Source: Maritimibacter sp. HL-12
GTDB lineage: Bacteria; Pseudomonadota; Alphaproteobacteria; Rhodobacterales; Rhodobacteraceae
Reading direction: 5' to 3'
DNA length: 64,000 nucleotides
Assembly (NCBI RefSeq): GCF_900177545.1
Contig: NZ_FXBQ01000001.1
Coordinates: 3,442,163-3,506,162 of the forward strand
Below, piece by piece: positions 1-7,217 of this stretch (within the stretch, counting starts at the first letter, position 1; the number at the start of each line of letters is the position of its first letter). The translations under genes and the position numbers were made by a program. Under the pieces are notes generated by a model that was not told the DNA's origin, made no database searches, and saw only the letters and a program-made list of their open reading frames with translations.

Positions 1-715
1 GCATGTCGTTCTGGGCGATGTGCAGCGCGAGGGCGGCGAATTCCTCGGGGCGTCCGAGCCGCGACGGGAACGGCACCTGCGCGCCGAGGCTGGCTTGCAC
101 CTCGACCGGGAGCTGGTCGAGAAGCGGGGTATGGAAGATCCCCGGCGCGATGGTGTTGACGCGGATACCGTCGCGCGAGAGGTCGCGGGCCATCGGCAGG
201 GTCATGCCCACAACGCCGCCCTTGGAGGCGGCATAGGCCACCTGCCCGACCTGCCCGTCGAAAGCGGCGACGGAGGCGGTGTTGATGATCACGCCGCGTG
301 CGCCGTCGTCGTCGAGCGGATCGGCGGCGACCATGCCTTCGGCGGCCTGGCTGGCGCAGTTGAAGCTGCCGCCAAGGTTGACCGTGATCGCCTTCATGAA
401 CAGCCGCGGGTCATGCGCCACGCCCTTGGCGACGGTTTTCGCCGCCGGGCCGATGCCGGCGCAGTTCATCAGCACGCGCTCCTGCCCCTGCAGGGCGCGC
501 ACCTTGGCAAAGCCCGCGCGCACGCTCTCGGGGTCCGACACGTCGACCCGCGCGAAAACGCCGCCAAGCTCGGCTGCAACCGCTTCGCCACGCTCTTCGT
601 TGAGATCGAACAGCGCGACCGGCGCGCCCAAGGCGGCAAAGGCCCGTGCAACGGCCTCGCCAAGCCCGGATGCGCCGCCCGTGACCACCAGCGGTGTGTT
701 CTTGCCGATCTGCAT
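1..715 (-). CDS. SDR-family 3-hydroxyacyl-CoA dehydrogenase-like protein (3' end outside window)
   Basis: NAD(P)-dependent short-chain dehydrogenase, missing only its C-terminus at the window edge. Reading from the ATG at 715, a Rossmann fold begins with the glycine motif TGGASGLG (about residues 12-19). It continues with an NAG-type strand (MNCAGIG), the catalytic serine region NTASVAAFDG and the active-site YAASKGG. The extended loop before the serine and the segment RVNTIAPGIFHTPLL resemble type II 3-hydroxyacyl-CoA dehydrogenases (HSD17B10-like), so a role in beta-oxidation is likely. A GGGAG Shine-Dalgarno lies just before the start. Substrate is inferred from family only; the fold assignment is secure. 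Confidence 0.85.
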   Translation of the reverse strand, partial: MQIGKNTPLVVTGGASGLGEAVARAFAALGAPVALFDLNEERGEAVAAELGGVFARVDVSDPESVRAGFAKVRALQGQERVLMNCAGIGPAAKTVAKGVAHDPRLFMKAITVNLGGSFNCASQAAEGMVAADPLDDDGARGVIINTASVAAFDGQVGQVAYAASKGGVVGMTLPMARDLSRDGIRVNTIAPGIFHTPLLDQLPVEVQASLGAQVPFPSRLGRPEEFAALALHIAQNDM

Positions 716-803
716 TGTTATCTCCCATAACTATTTTTCTCGCAGATAGCAGGAAGCCCGCCACGAGGCAATCGCGATGCCGACCGGGGGTGCAGAAACG
801 AAA

Positions 804-832
804 AGGCCCTCCCGGATGCGCCGGGAGGGCCT
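804..832 (-). terminator. Rho-independent terminator of the persulfide operon
   Basis: A 12-bp GC-rich stem (AGGCCCTCCCGG against CCGGGAGGGCCT) with a small loop. On the minus strand it is followed by TTTTCGTTT. It lies 25 bases past the stop of the DUF442 gene, so it ends the leftward sulfur operon and insulates the SDR gene. Confidence 0.75.
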
Positions 833-856
833 GTCATTTTTCGAGGTGCACGGCCG

Positions 857-1210
857 TCAGCCGCCGGCAGCCATCCGTGCCTTGGCGGCGTTCCACAACG
901 CTTCGCTGCGGGCCCCGGACCGGCAATAGGCAAACACCTTGCCCTCGGTCTCGCGCATCGCGCCGACGAAGCCGCTCACCGCGTAATCGGTCGGGCTGCG
1001 GTCGGCTTGTGGCAGGTAGCGCGCCGCGATGCCGTTGTGCTTGCAGGCTTCGGCGATCTCGTTCCAGTCGGGCTGGCCGGGCTCCTCGCCATCGGGCCGG
1101 TTGCACATCACGACCCGGAACCCGGCGGCGGCGAGTTGGCCGACGTCTTCGGGCCGGATCTGGCCCGCGACGGTGACCTGTTGATCAAGCTCTTTCCAGT
1201 CCCTGCGCAT
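857..1210 (-). CDS. DUF442/TIGR01244-type sulfurtransferase-phosphatase domain protein
   Basis: A 117-residue protein of the family that forms the N-terminal half of BLH (beta-lactamase-hydrolase-like) persulfide enzymes. It has a rhodanese/dual-specificity-phosphatase-like fold. The active-site loop is CRSGAR, with the nucleophile at Cys96 and Arg101 closing a CX4R loop. The start ATG at 1210 was chosen because it gives the canonical N-terminus (strand QVTVAGQI) and follows the upstream dioxygenase by 11 bases. It probably moves sulfane sulfur to or from the dioxygenase product or thiosulfate. In several relatives this domain is fused to the dioxygenase; here it is a separate gene. Confidence 0.85.
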   Translation of the reverse strand: MRRDWKELDQQVTVAGQIRPEDVGQLAAAGFRVVMCNRPDGEEPGQPDWNEIAEACKHNGIAARYLPQADRSPTDYAVSGFVGAMRETEGKVFAYCRSGARSEALWNAAKARMAAGG

Positions 1211-1221
1211 CTCGTCGTTCC

Positions 1222-2121
1222 TCAGAGCGTGTTGACCGGAACCTTGAGGAAGACCTTGCCGTCCTCCTCCGCCGGGGGCATCTCGCCGGCCCGCATGTTG
1301 ACCTGCAACGACGGGATGATCAGGCGCGGCATGGCGAGCTGGGCATCGCGCTCGGTGCGGAACTTGACGAAATCTTCCTTCGTCTTGCCGCCGCCAACGT
1401 GGATGTTGTGCTCTTTCTCTTCCGCCACCGTGGTTTCCCACTGGATGTCGCGCCCGTTGGGCCCGTAGTCGTGGCACATGAACAGCCGGGTTTCCTCGGG
1501 CAGGCTCAGCACCTTCTGGATCGAATCGTAGAGCACGCCGGCATCGCCGCCGGGGAAGTCGGCCCGCGCCGAGCCGCCATCGGGCATGAACAGCGTGTCG
1601 CCGACGAAGCCGGCATCGCCGACCACGTGGGTCATGCAGGCCGGGGTGTGGCCCGGGGTGTGCATCGCGAAAGCGGTCATGTTGCCGATCTTATAGGTGT
1701 CGCCTTCCTGGAACAGCTTGTCGAACTGCGAGCCGTCACGCTGGAACTCGGTGCCCTCGTTGAACACCTTGCCGAAGGTGTCCTGCACCACGGTGATGTT
1801 CTCGCCGATGCCGATCTTGCCGCCGAGCTTGCCCTGGATATAGGGCGCGGCGGAAAGGTGGTCGGCGTGAACGTGGGTTTCGATCAGCCATTCGAGCTTG
1901 AGGCCGTTGTCTTCGATGAACTTGATCATCTTGTCGGCGCTCTCGTAGGAGATGCGGCCGGCGGCGTAGTCGATATCCATCACCGAATCGATCACCGCGC
2001 AGGCGTTCGACGTCGGGTCTTTCACCACGTAGGAGATCGTGTTGGTGTCGGGATCGAAAAAGGCTTCGACGTCCGGCTTGATCGAGGTGTCGATCGGGTA
2101 ATCGGTGGCAAAATCTTTCAT
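1222..2121 (-). CDS. Persulfide dioxygenase (ETHE1/BLH-type MBL-fold)
   Basis: A 299-residue metallo-beta-lactamase-fold enzyme that oxidises glutathione persulfide to sulfite with O2 at a mononuclear iron. The metal motif THVHADH (His83, His85, Asp87, His88) is visible, followed by the family's TPGHTP and FVGDTLF signatures carrying further ligands. The HDYGPNGRD segment and long C-terminal region are typical of the BLH/SDO group rather than glyoxalase II. It lies between the pmpAB transporter genes and the DUF442 gene and is presumably derepressed together with them when BigR senses persulfide. The 174-bp gap to pmpB may hold its own promoter. Confidence 0.92.
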   Translation of the reverse strand: MKDFATDYPIDTSIKPDVEAFFDPDTNTISYVVKDPTSNACAVIDSVMDIDYAAGRISYESADKMIKFIEDNGLKLEWLIETHVHADHLSAAPYIQGKLGGKIGIGENITVVQDTFGKVFNEGTEFQRDGSQFDKLFQEGDTYKIGNMTAFAMHTPGHTPACMTHVVGDAGFVGDTLFMPDGGSARADFPGGDAGVLYDSIQKVLSLPEETRLFMCHDYGPNGRDIQWETTVAEEKEHNIHVGGGKTKEDFVKFRTERDAQLAMPRLIIPSLQVNMRAGEMPPAEEDGKVFLKVPVNTL

Positions 2122-2216
2122 CGTCTCGCTCCTTCTTGCCGGGATGCCCTGCCCCGGCCGGTTTCGTTGACCCCCGGCGACGGCTTGATCTTGCGCCGCC
2201 AGAGCTGTTGATGGGT

Positions 2217-2257
2217 CATGTAGGGATCGTGATTGCTGTCGTAAAGCCCCTTACATG
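2217..2257. other. Interrupted inverted repeat between pmpB and the dioxygenase gene
   Basis: CATGTAGGG and CCCCTTACATG form arms of a dyad (one-base slip in the arm) separated by about 21 bases. It could be a read-through hairpin after pmpB or an operator for the dioxygenase gene. The function is not determined by sequence alone. Confidence 0.35.
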
Positions 2258-2295
2258 CAGGTTTTTGAATTTGTTCTTGTCCCAAGTCCCGCAGG

Positions 2296-2736
2296 TTATG
2301 CCGAGACGGTTGCCGCCCGGGTCGCGTTCAAGCGCATCAGCCAGCGCGCCGTGAACATCCCCGCCACCAGCGCGCCGGTAAAGGCGAAGACCTCGACCCG
2401 GCCGGTGCCGAGCGCGGGCAGCGAGGCACCGGGGCAGAAGCCCGACATCCCCCAGCCGATGCCGAACAGCCCCGCGCCGAGCACCAGCCTGGCGTCGATC
2501 GCCCGCGCGGTGGGCAGTTGGAACCGCGGCGCGAAGAGCGGGGCGGACCGGCGCAGAACCAGCCGGTAGCCGCCCGCGGCCACCGCCAGCGCCGTCACCA
2601 TGACCACGGCGAGCGAGGCGTCCCAGCCCCCTGCCACATCAAAGAAATTCAGCGTCTTGGCCGGGTTGACCATGCCGCTGATCGAGATGCCGAGGCCAAA
2701 CAGGAGCCCGGCGAGGTAGATCGCAACGAGGTGCAT
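2296..2736 (-). CDS. pmpB: YeeE/YedE half-transporter PmpB
   Basis: A 146-residue inner-membrane protein with about four hydrophobic segments, the second half of a split YeeE/YedE (thiosulfate/sulfane-sulfur type) transporter. The family cysteine lies in GMSGFCPGASLP. The ATG at 2736 was chosen over a GTG three bases upstream because GGAGG is then 6 bases away; its A is shared with the TGA stop of pmpA, so the two are translationally coupled. With PmpA it probably imports or exports a reduced sulfur species as part of sulfide/persulfide homeostasis. Confidence 0.9.
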   Translation of the reverse strand: MHLVAIYLAGLLFGLGISISGMVNPAKTLNFFDVAGGWDASLAVVMVTALAVAAGGYRLVLRRSAPLFAPRFQLPTARAIDARLVLGAGLFGIGWGMSGFCPGASLPALGTGRVEVFAFTGALVAGMFTARWLMRLNATRAATVSA

Positions 2737-3173
2737 CACAAGCCTCCGAAAACATGGCGCACCGCGTAAACGGTGAGCGCGGTGGTGAGCATGAAGGTGG
2801 CGGTGGCGACAATCGAGCGGCGCGCGCCGCGCGCAAGGCCGCAGATGCCGTGGCCCGAGGTGCAGCCCGCCCCGAAGGTCACGCCGAGGCCGACGAGAAA
2901 GCCGCCGACCAGCACCATCCAGGGGGCCACCGGCACCTCGACCGGCGGCATTTCGCCGAGCAGCGCGAAATGCGCCAGCGGACCGCAGACCAGCCCGGCC
3001 ATCAGCGCCGCACGCCAGGCCCAGTCCGAGGAAGAGGACGGGCTCAGGAAGCCCGCGAGAATGCCCGTCGCGCCGAATACATTGCCGCGCAGGGCCAGCA
3101 GCAGCACCGTGGCAAGCCCGATCATCGCACCGCCCAGGGCGGCGCTCACCGGGGTGAACGTCGTCTCGATCAT
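2736..3173 (-). CDS. pmpA: YeeE/YedE half-transporter PmpA
   Basis: A 145-residue membrane protein with four predicted spans and the signature GAGCTSGHGICG followed by LARGARRS, which marks the first half of PmpA/PmpB-type YeeE/YedE pairs. The conserved cysteines in that loop are the likely sulfur-relay residues. The ATG at 3173 gives the usual short N-terminus. It is the first gene of the leftward operon and is divergent from bigR across a 218-bp regulatory region. Confidence 0.9.
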   Translation of the reverse strand: MIETTFTPVSAALGGAMIGLATVLLLALRGNVFGATGILAGFLSPSSSSDWAWRAALMAGLVCGPLAHFALLGEMPPVEVPVAPWMVLVGGFLVGLGVTFGAGCTSGHGICGLARGARRSIVATATFMLTTALTVYAVRHVFGGL

Positions 3174-3320
3174 GGTTTGTCTCGTCTCTCCGAAAGTCGT
3201 CTGTTCGCCCCTCGACGCTAACAAGGGGCGCGGTCAGGTCGCAAGGACTTATTCCATGTTATGAATTTGTTGTGAGGTCGCCTTGATCGTATCTGGCCGG
3301 CGTTCGATGCCACAGCGGAG

Positions 3321-3344
3321 AATTCAAATTCCCGCAAGTGAATT
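3321..3344. promoter_or_regulatory. Candidate BigR operator (AATTCA-N12-TGAATT)
   Basis: A perfect dyad, AATTCA and TGAATT with a 12-base spacer, sits in an AT-rich patch between the divergent pmpA and bigR starts, 48 bases before bigR. AT-rich dyads are typical of BigR/SqrR targets and autoregulation is usual for the family. Assignment is by position and symmetry only. A weaker dyad (ATTC...GAAT) lies at 3251-3266. Confidence 0.4.
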
Positions 3345-3391
3345 GATTGCCTCGTCACAATCGCTTATGTCGGAAGGAAAGGTTGTGAAAA

Positions 3392-3790
3392 ATGAGCAAG
3401 GTTTCTTTCATGGAATCGCCCGTGATCACCGAAGATATGTCGGCGGAGGACATGGACAAGATGATGTCCGCGGCCTGCGATGCGTCCGCGTTGCTCAAGG
3501 CGATCAGTCACGAAGGACGGCTGATGATCCTCTGCGCACTCGTCACCGGTGAGAAGTCGGTGACCGAGCTTGAGGAACTTCTGCACGCGCGCCAGGCGGC
3601 GGTCTCGCAGCAACTGGCGCGGCTTCGGATGGAAGGTCTGGTGGTGCCCCGGCGCGAAGGCAAGGCGATCTTCTATTCGCTCGCCGACGAACGCCCCAAG
3701 CGCATTCTCGAAGTGATCTACGAGATGTTCTGCTCCGTACCTGACGAGGGCGAGAGCGAGGTTGCCGACCAGTCGGCCGCGCGCGCCTGA
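3392..3790 (+). CDS. bigR: ArsR-family persulfide-responsive repressor (BigR/SqrR type)
   Basis: A 132-residue winged-helix ArsR-family regulator. The helix-turn-helix covers roughly residues 56-80 (TELEELLHARQAAVSQQL) and the wing is VPRREGKAIFY. Cys48 and Cys114 are 66 residues apart, the same spacing as the two sensing cysteines of BigR and SqrR that form a tetrasulfide bridge with persulfides. This argues for a sulfide sensor rather than a metal sensor. Cys29 is an extra, probably non-conserved cysteine. It is divergent from the pmpA-pmpB-dioxygenase-DUF442 operon, which it very likely represses. GGAAGG-type SD precedes the start. Confidence 0.92.
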   Translation: MSKVSFMESPVITEDMSAEDMDKMMSAACDASALLKAISHEGRLMILCALVTGEKSVTELEELLHARQAAVSQQLARLRMEGLVVPRREGKAIFYSLADERPKRILEVIYEMFCSVPDEGESEVADQSAARA

Positions 3791-3829
3791 ATTCACGGCA
3801 CAGGCCACGCAATCCCGTCAGGAGCCTTC

Positions 3830-4327
3830 ATGGCACAGAACTTCATCCCGGGCCCGGAAAATACCCGTGCCCTGCGCAGCGCTTTCGGCCGTTTTGCGAC
3901 CGGCGTCACGGTGGTGACCGCAGCGGTCGAACGTGGCCCGATCGGGATCACCGCCAACAGCTTCACTTCCGTTTCGCTCGATCCGGCCCTGCTGTTGTGG
4001 TGCCCGGCCAAGGCGTCGCGCCGCCACGACGCCTTCGTGAGCGCCGAGCGCTTCGCGCTGCACGTGATGGGCACCGGGCAGGACGAGGTCACCTGGGCCT
4101 TCGCCAATACCGCCGAGGCCTTCGAACATTGCGACTGGGAGATGTCGGAACACGGCGTCCCGCTGATCGCGGGCTGCCCGGCGCGCTTCGAATGCACCAT
4201 CCGCGACCGGATCGACGCCGGCGATCACACCGTGATCATCGGCCAGGTCACCCGGGTATCGACCGAAGACGGCCCGATGGCGCGGGTGTTTCTCGGCGGC
4301 GATTACGGGCAGTTCGATCCGGGCTGA
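3830..4327 (+). CDS. Flavin reductase-like FMN-binding protein
   Basis: A 165-residue protein of the flavin reductase domain family (HpaC-like split-barrel). Typical signatures are FGRFATGVTVVT near the N-terminus, ITANSFTSVSLDPALLLWC and the C-terminal VIIGQVTRV. Members reduce FMN/FAD with NAD(P)H to feed a partner monooxygenase. No oxygenase is adjacent, so the partner is unknown. It follows bigR on the same strand after 39 bases and might be co-transcribed with it. Confidence 0.88.
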   Translation: MAQNFIPGPENTRALRSAFGRFATGVTVVTAAVERGPIGITANSFTSVSLDPALLLWCPAKASRRHDAFVSAERFALHVMGTGQDEVTWAFANTAEAFEHCDWEMSEHGVPLIAGCPARFECTIRDRIDAGDHTVIIGQVTRVSTEDGPMARVFLGGDYGQFDPG

Positions 4328-4339
4328 TCGCGCGCGGGA

Positions 4340-4750
4340 TCAGTTCGTCAGAACGTCAGCGCGCTGGTAGCTCGCACTGTCGGTCGAGCCATCGTCGTAT
4401 TCGAGCCGGACCGTCACGCTTTCGACCGATCCGAGCGGCAGCGCCACGAAAGGCAGCACATCGGCAGCCTTGATCGCGTTCGGCTGCGCTTCACCCTCGT
4501 AGCACGGCTCGCCGTCCCAAGGCCGTTCGCTGCCGCCGTTCAGGGCGTAGTAGATCTGGTCGATACCGCAGCGCCAGGCCATCAGGTGGGTGAAATAGAG
4601 CAGATCCTGCCCGTCATACTCGCGCACCGCGATCCAGTTCGACTTGGTGGCGTCCAGAATCGGCTTCACTTCCGCGGCGGTGGTGAATTGCTGGCCAAAC
4701 GCCGGTGTCGCCAGCGCCACAATCAGACCAAGCGTTTGAAAAACCTTCAT
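4340..4750 (-). CDS. Secreted hypothetical protein
   Basis: A 136-residue protein with a cleavable signal peptide (MKVFQTLGLIVALATPAFG) and two cysteines in the mature part (WRCGID and EPCYEG) that could form a disulfide. No enzymatic motif is recognised. It converges with the flavin reductase gene and is divergent from the DSD-motif gene. Periplasmic location is inferred from the signal peptide. Confidence 0.8.
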   Translation of the reverse strand: MKVFQTLGLIVALATPAFGQQFTTAAEVKPILDATKSNWIAVREYDGQDLLYFTHLMAWRCGIDQIYYALNGGSERPWDGEPCYEGEAQPNAIKAADVLPFVALPLGSVESVTVRLEYDDGSTDSASYQRADVLTN

Positions 4751-4841
4751 TTGCGCTCCTGCACCAAGAAACCTGAGGGTGCTTTTCCTCGCAGCATCTG
4801 GGCCTATACTGGCAGAAAATCAAGGGGCGGGCAAAGCGGTC

Positions 4842-5843
4842 ATGGCAGGGCAGGCGGAAAAGCGTTCAACCTTCAATGTCGTCGTCATCGGTCAGGCCGG
4901 GCGGCTGCAATACGAGGCGTTGCTGTTTGCCGCCTCGCTGCGCCAGAACGATCCCGGGTTTGCCGGTCGCCTCTTCATCGCCGAACCCCGGCCCGGCGGG
5001 GCCTGGCCGGGTGATCCGCGGATCGAACCCGCGGTGCGCGCGGCGCTCGAAAACCTGAATGCCGAGATCCTGCCGTTCGAGGCGCGCCATTTCGGCAAAT
5101 CCTACCCGCAGGGCAACAAGATCGAGGCGCTGCTGGCGCTGCCCGAGGGCGTGCCCTTCGTGTTCTTCGACAGCGACACCGTGATCACCGGCGCGCTCAG
5201 CGCCGTGCCTTTCGATTTCGACCGACCCTCGGCCTCGATGCGGCGCGAGGGCACCTGGCCCGAGATCGAGCTTTACGGCCCCGGCTACAGCGATATCTGG
5301 AAATCGCTCTACGACCGCTTCGGCCTCGACTTCGAAAGCTCGCTCGATCTTGCCGAGCCCGACGAATACTGGGGCCGCTACCTCTACTTCAACGCCGGCT
5401 GGTTCTTCGCCGCCGATCCCCACGCCTTCGGCCAGCGTTTTCTCGAAACCGCGATCGCGATCCGCGACGATCCGCCCGAAGAGCTGGTCTTGCAGAAACT
5501 CGACCCGTGGCTCGACCAGGTGGCGCTGCCTCTGGTGATCCATGGCTTCGGCGGCGGCCGGCCCGGCCCGGAGCTGGACGGACTCGACGGCGCAGTATCC
5601 TGCCACTGGCGCATCCTGCCGCTTGCCTATGCGCGCGAGAGCGACCGGGTGATCGAGGTGATCGAGGCGGCGGCCGCACCAAACCGGATCAAGAAACTGC
5701 TCAAGGCCTACGATCCGATGAAAAAGATGATCTACCACGGGCGCGGGCGAAAGCTGCGCGAGATGTTCGACCGCAACCGCCTGCCCCGTTCCGAGAAGGT
5801 CTTGCGCAACCGGATCAAGCGCGAAGGGTTCTGGATGCGCTGA
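4842..5843 (+). CDS. Conserved protein with DSD motif, possible glycosyltransferase
   Basis: A 333-residue soluble protein. The segment VFFDSDTVITG (about residue 110) looks like the DXD metal/nucleotide-sugar motif of GT-A glycosyltransferases, and ALLALPEG with YFNAGWFF resembles conserved GT8-like elements. The C-terminal 60 residues are strongly basic (KKLLKAYDPMKKM, RGRGRKLREM). The ATG at 4842 with the upstream purine-rich GGGGCGGG was preferred to an ATG 63 bases earlier that adds a non-conserved hydrophobic leader. Activity is an inference; no sugar locus surrounds it. Confidence 0.7.
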   Translation: MAGQAEKRSTFNVVVIGQAGRLQYEALLFAASLRQNDPGFAGRLFIAEPRPGGAWPGDPRIEPAVRAALENLNAEILPFEARHFGKSYPQGNKIEALLALPEGVPFVFFDSDTVITGALSAVPFDFDRPSASMRREGTWPEIELYGPGYSDIWKSLYDRFGLDFESSLDLAEPDEYWGRYLYFNAGWFFAADPHAFGQRFLETAIAIRDDPPEELVLQKLDPWLDQVALPLVIHGFGGGRPGPELDGLDGAVSCHWRILPLAYARESDRVIEVIEAAAAPNRIKKLLKAYDPMKKMIYHGRGRKLREMFDRNRLPRSEKVLRNRIKREGFWMR

Positions 5844-5858
5844 CCGGCGGCGCGCCGA

Positions 5859-6635
5859 TCAGCGCCCCTCGAACTTCGGACTGCGTTTTTCAAGGAAGCT
5901 CAGCACGCCTTCCTTGAAATCGCGCGAACGTCCGCATTCGCCCTGGATCTGTGCCTCCAGCGCGATCTGGTCGTCAAAGCTGTTGCCGAGCGAGGCCCGC
6001 ATCGCCCGCTTGATGCCCCGGTAGGACAGCGTTGGCCCGGTGGCGAGGTGGCGCGCGCGCGCCTGCCAATGGCCCTCGAAATCAATATCCGGCACCGATT
6101 CCCAGATCATCCCCATGGCCGAAGCCTCGTCGGCACTGATCTTCTCGGCGAACAGCGCCGCCCCCATCGCCTTCGCCAGCCCCATGCTGCGCGGCAGGTT
6201 ATAGGTGCCCCCGGCGTCGGGAATGAGGCCGATGCGGCTGAAGGCCTGCAGGAAGTAGGCCGACTGGGTCGCAATCACCACGTCCGCCGCGAGCGCGATA
6301 TTGGCCCCTGCCCCCGCCGCCGGACCATTCACCGCCGCGATCGTCGGAATCGGGCTGTCAACGATGGCGCGCAGGAGCGGTTCGTACTCGTCGCGCAGGG
6401 TGCGTTCGAGGTCGATGTTGTCGGCATTGGCGCGGTCACCGAGATCCTGCCCCGAGCAGAACGCCTTGCCTGCGCCGGTCAAGACCAGCACCCGCGCCTC
6501 GGACCCGGCGCGCTTCACCGCGTCGGCCAGTTCGGCGCGCATCAAGGTGTTGAGCGCGTTCATCTTCTCGGGGCGATCGAGGAGGATCACCGCGAGCCCG
6601 TTGTCGATGTCGTAGCTGATCGTGTCGTAGTTCAT
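5859..6635 (-). CDS. Enoyl-CoA hydratase/isomerase, PaaG-like
   Basis: A 258-residue crotonase-fold enzyme. The oxyanion-hole segments are CSGQDLGDR and GPAAGAGANIALAAD. GLIPDAGGTYNLPR carries an aspartate typical of PaaG (2-(1,2-epoxy-1,2-dihydrophenyl)acetyl-CoA isomerase) and other isomerases rather than the two glutamates of classical hydratases. No other paa genes are present here, so it may act in general acyl-CoA or ring-acyl-CoA isomerisation. It converges with the DSD-motif gene. Confidence 0.88.
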   Translation of the reverse strand: MNYDTISYDIDNGLAVILLDRPEKMNALNTLMRAELADAVKRAGSEARVLVLTGAGKAFCSGQDLGDRANADNIDLERTLRDEYEPLLRAIVDSPIPTIAAVNGPAAGAGANIALAADVVIATQSAYFLQAFSRIGLIPDAGGTYNLPRSMGLAKAMGAALFAEKISADEASAMGMIWESVPDIDFEGHWQARARHLATGPTLSYRGIKRAMRASLGNSFDDQIALEAQIQGECGRSRDFKEGVLSFLEKRSPKFEGR

Positions 6636-6767
6636 GCGCGCCTCCCTGTCGGTTGCGGGCGAGACTAGCCGAGCCCCGCGCCAAGGGGAAGAAACAAAAC
6701 CGACCGGGAAGTCGGAGTTTTGAGCCGGACCCGTCTGACGTGCTGGATTGTGCCTTGATCCGCCCCG

Positions 6768-7217
6768 TCAGCCCTTCATCAACTCATCAAGCCGCGCCTG
6801 TTCCTCCGATGTCAGCTTCGCCGCCGGCTCCGCGCTCGCCGCACGCCGGCGCAGATAGGCACCCGCACCGAGCAGCGAGATCACGAAGAGCGCCGGGCCG
6901 GCCCACCAGAGCAGGATATTGGCCCCCTCGGTGGTGGGTTTCATCAGCACGTATTCGCCGTAGCGTTCGACCACGAAATCCACCACCTGCACGTTGCTGT
7001 CGCCCTCCAGCAGACGTTCGCGCACGATCCCCCGCAGGTCGCGGGCGATCGCGGCGTTCGATTCGTCGATGTTCTCGCCCTGGCAGACCACGCAGCGCAA
7101 TTCGGCCGAGATTTCGCGCGCCCGGGCCTCGAGCGCGGGATCCTCGAGCACCTCGTCGGGGTTCACCGCAAAGGCGGGGCCGGCGATCAGGGCGAGCGCA
7201 AGAAACAGCTTCTTCAT
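6768..7217 (-). CDS. ccmH: Cytochrome c maturation protein CcmH
   Basis: A 149-residue periplasmic thioredox protein of cytochrome c maturation System I. It has a signal peptide (MKKLFLALALIAGPAFA), the active-site pair Cys42-Val-Val-Cys45 in RCVVCQGENI, and a C-terminal transmembrane anchor (LLWWAGPALFVISLLGAGAYL). It reduces apocytochrome CXXCH cysteines before heme ligation by CcmF. Its start overlaps the ccmF stop by four bases (ATGA). Confidence 0.96.
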   Translation of the reverse strand: MKKLFLALALIAGPAFAVNPDEVLEDPALEARAREISAELRCVVCQGENIDESNAAIARDLRGIVRERLLEGDSNVQVVDFVVERYGEYVLMKPTTEGANILLWWAGPALFVISLLGAGAYLRRRAASAEPAAKLTSEEQARLDELMKG

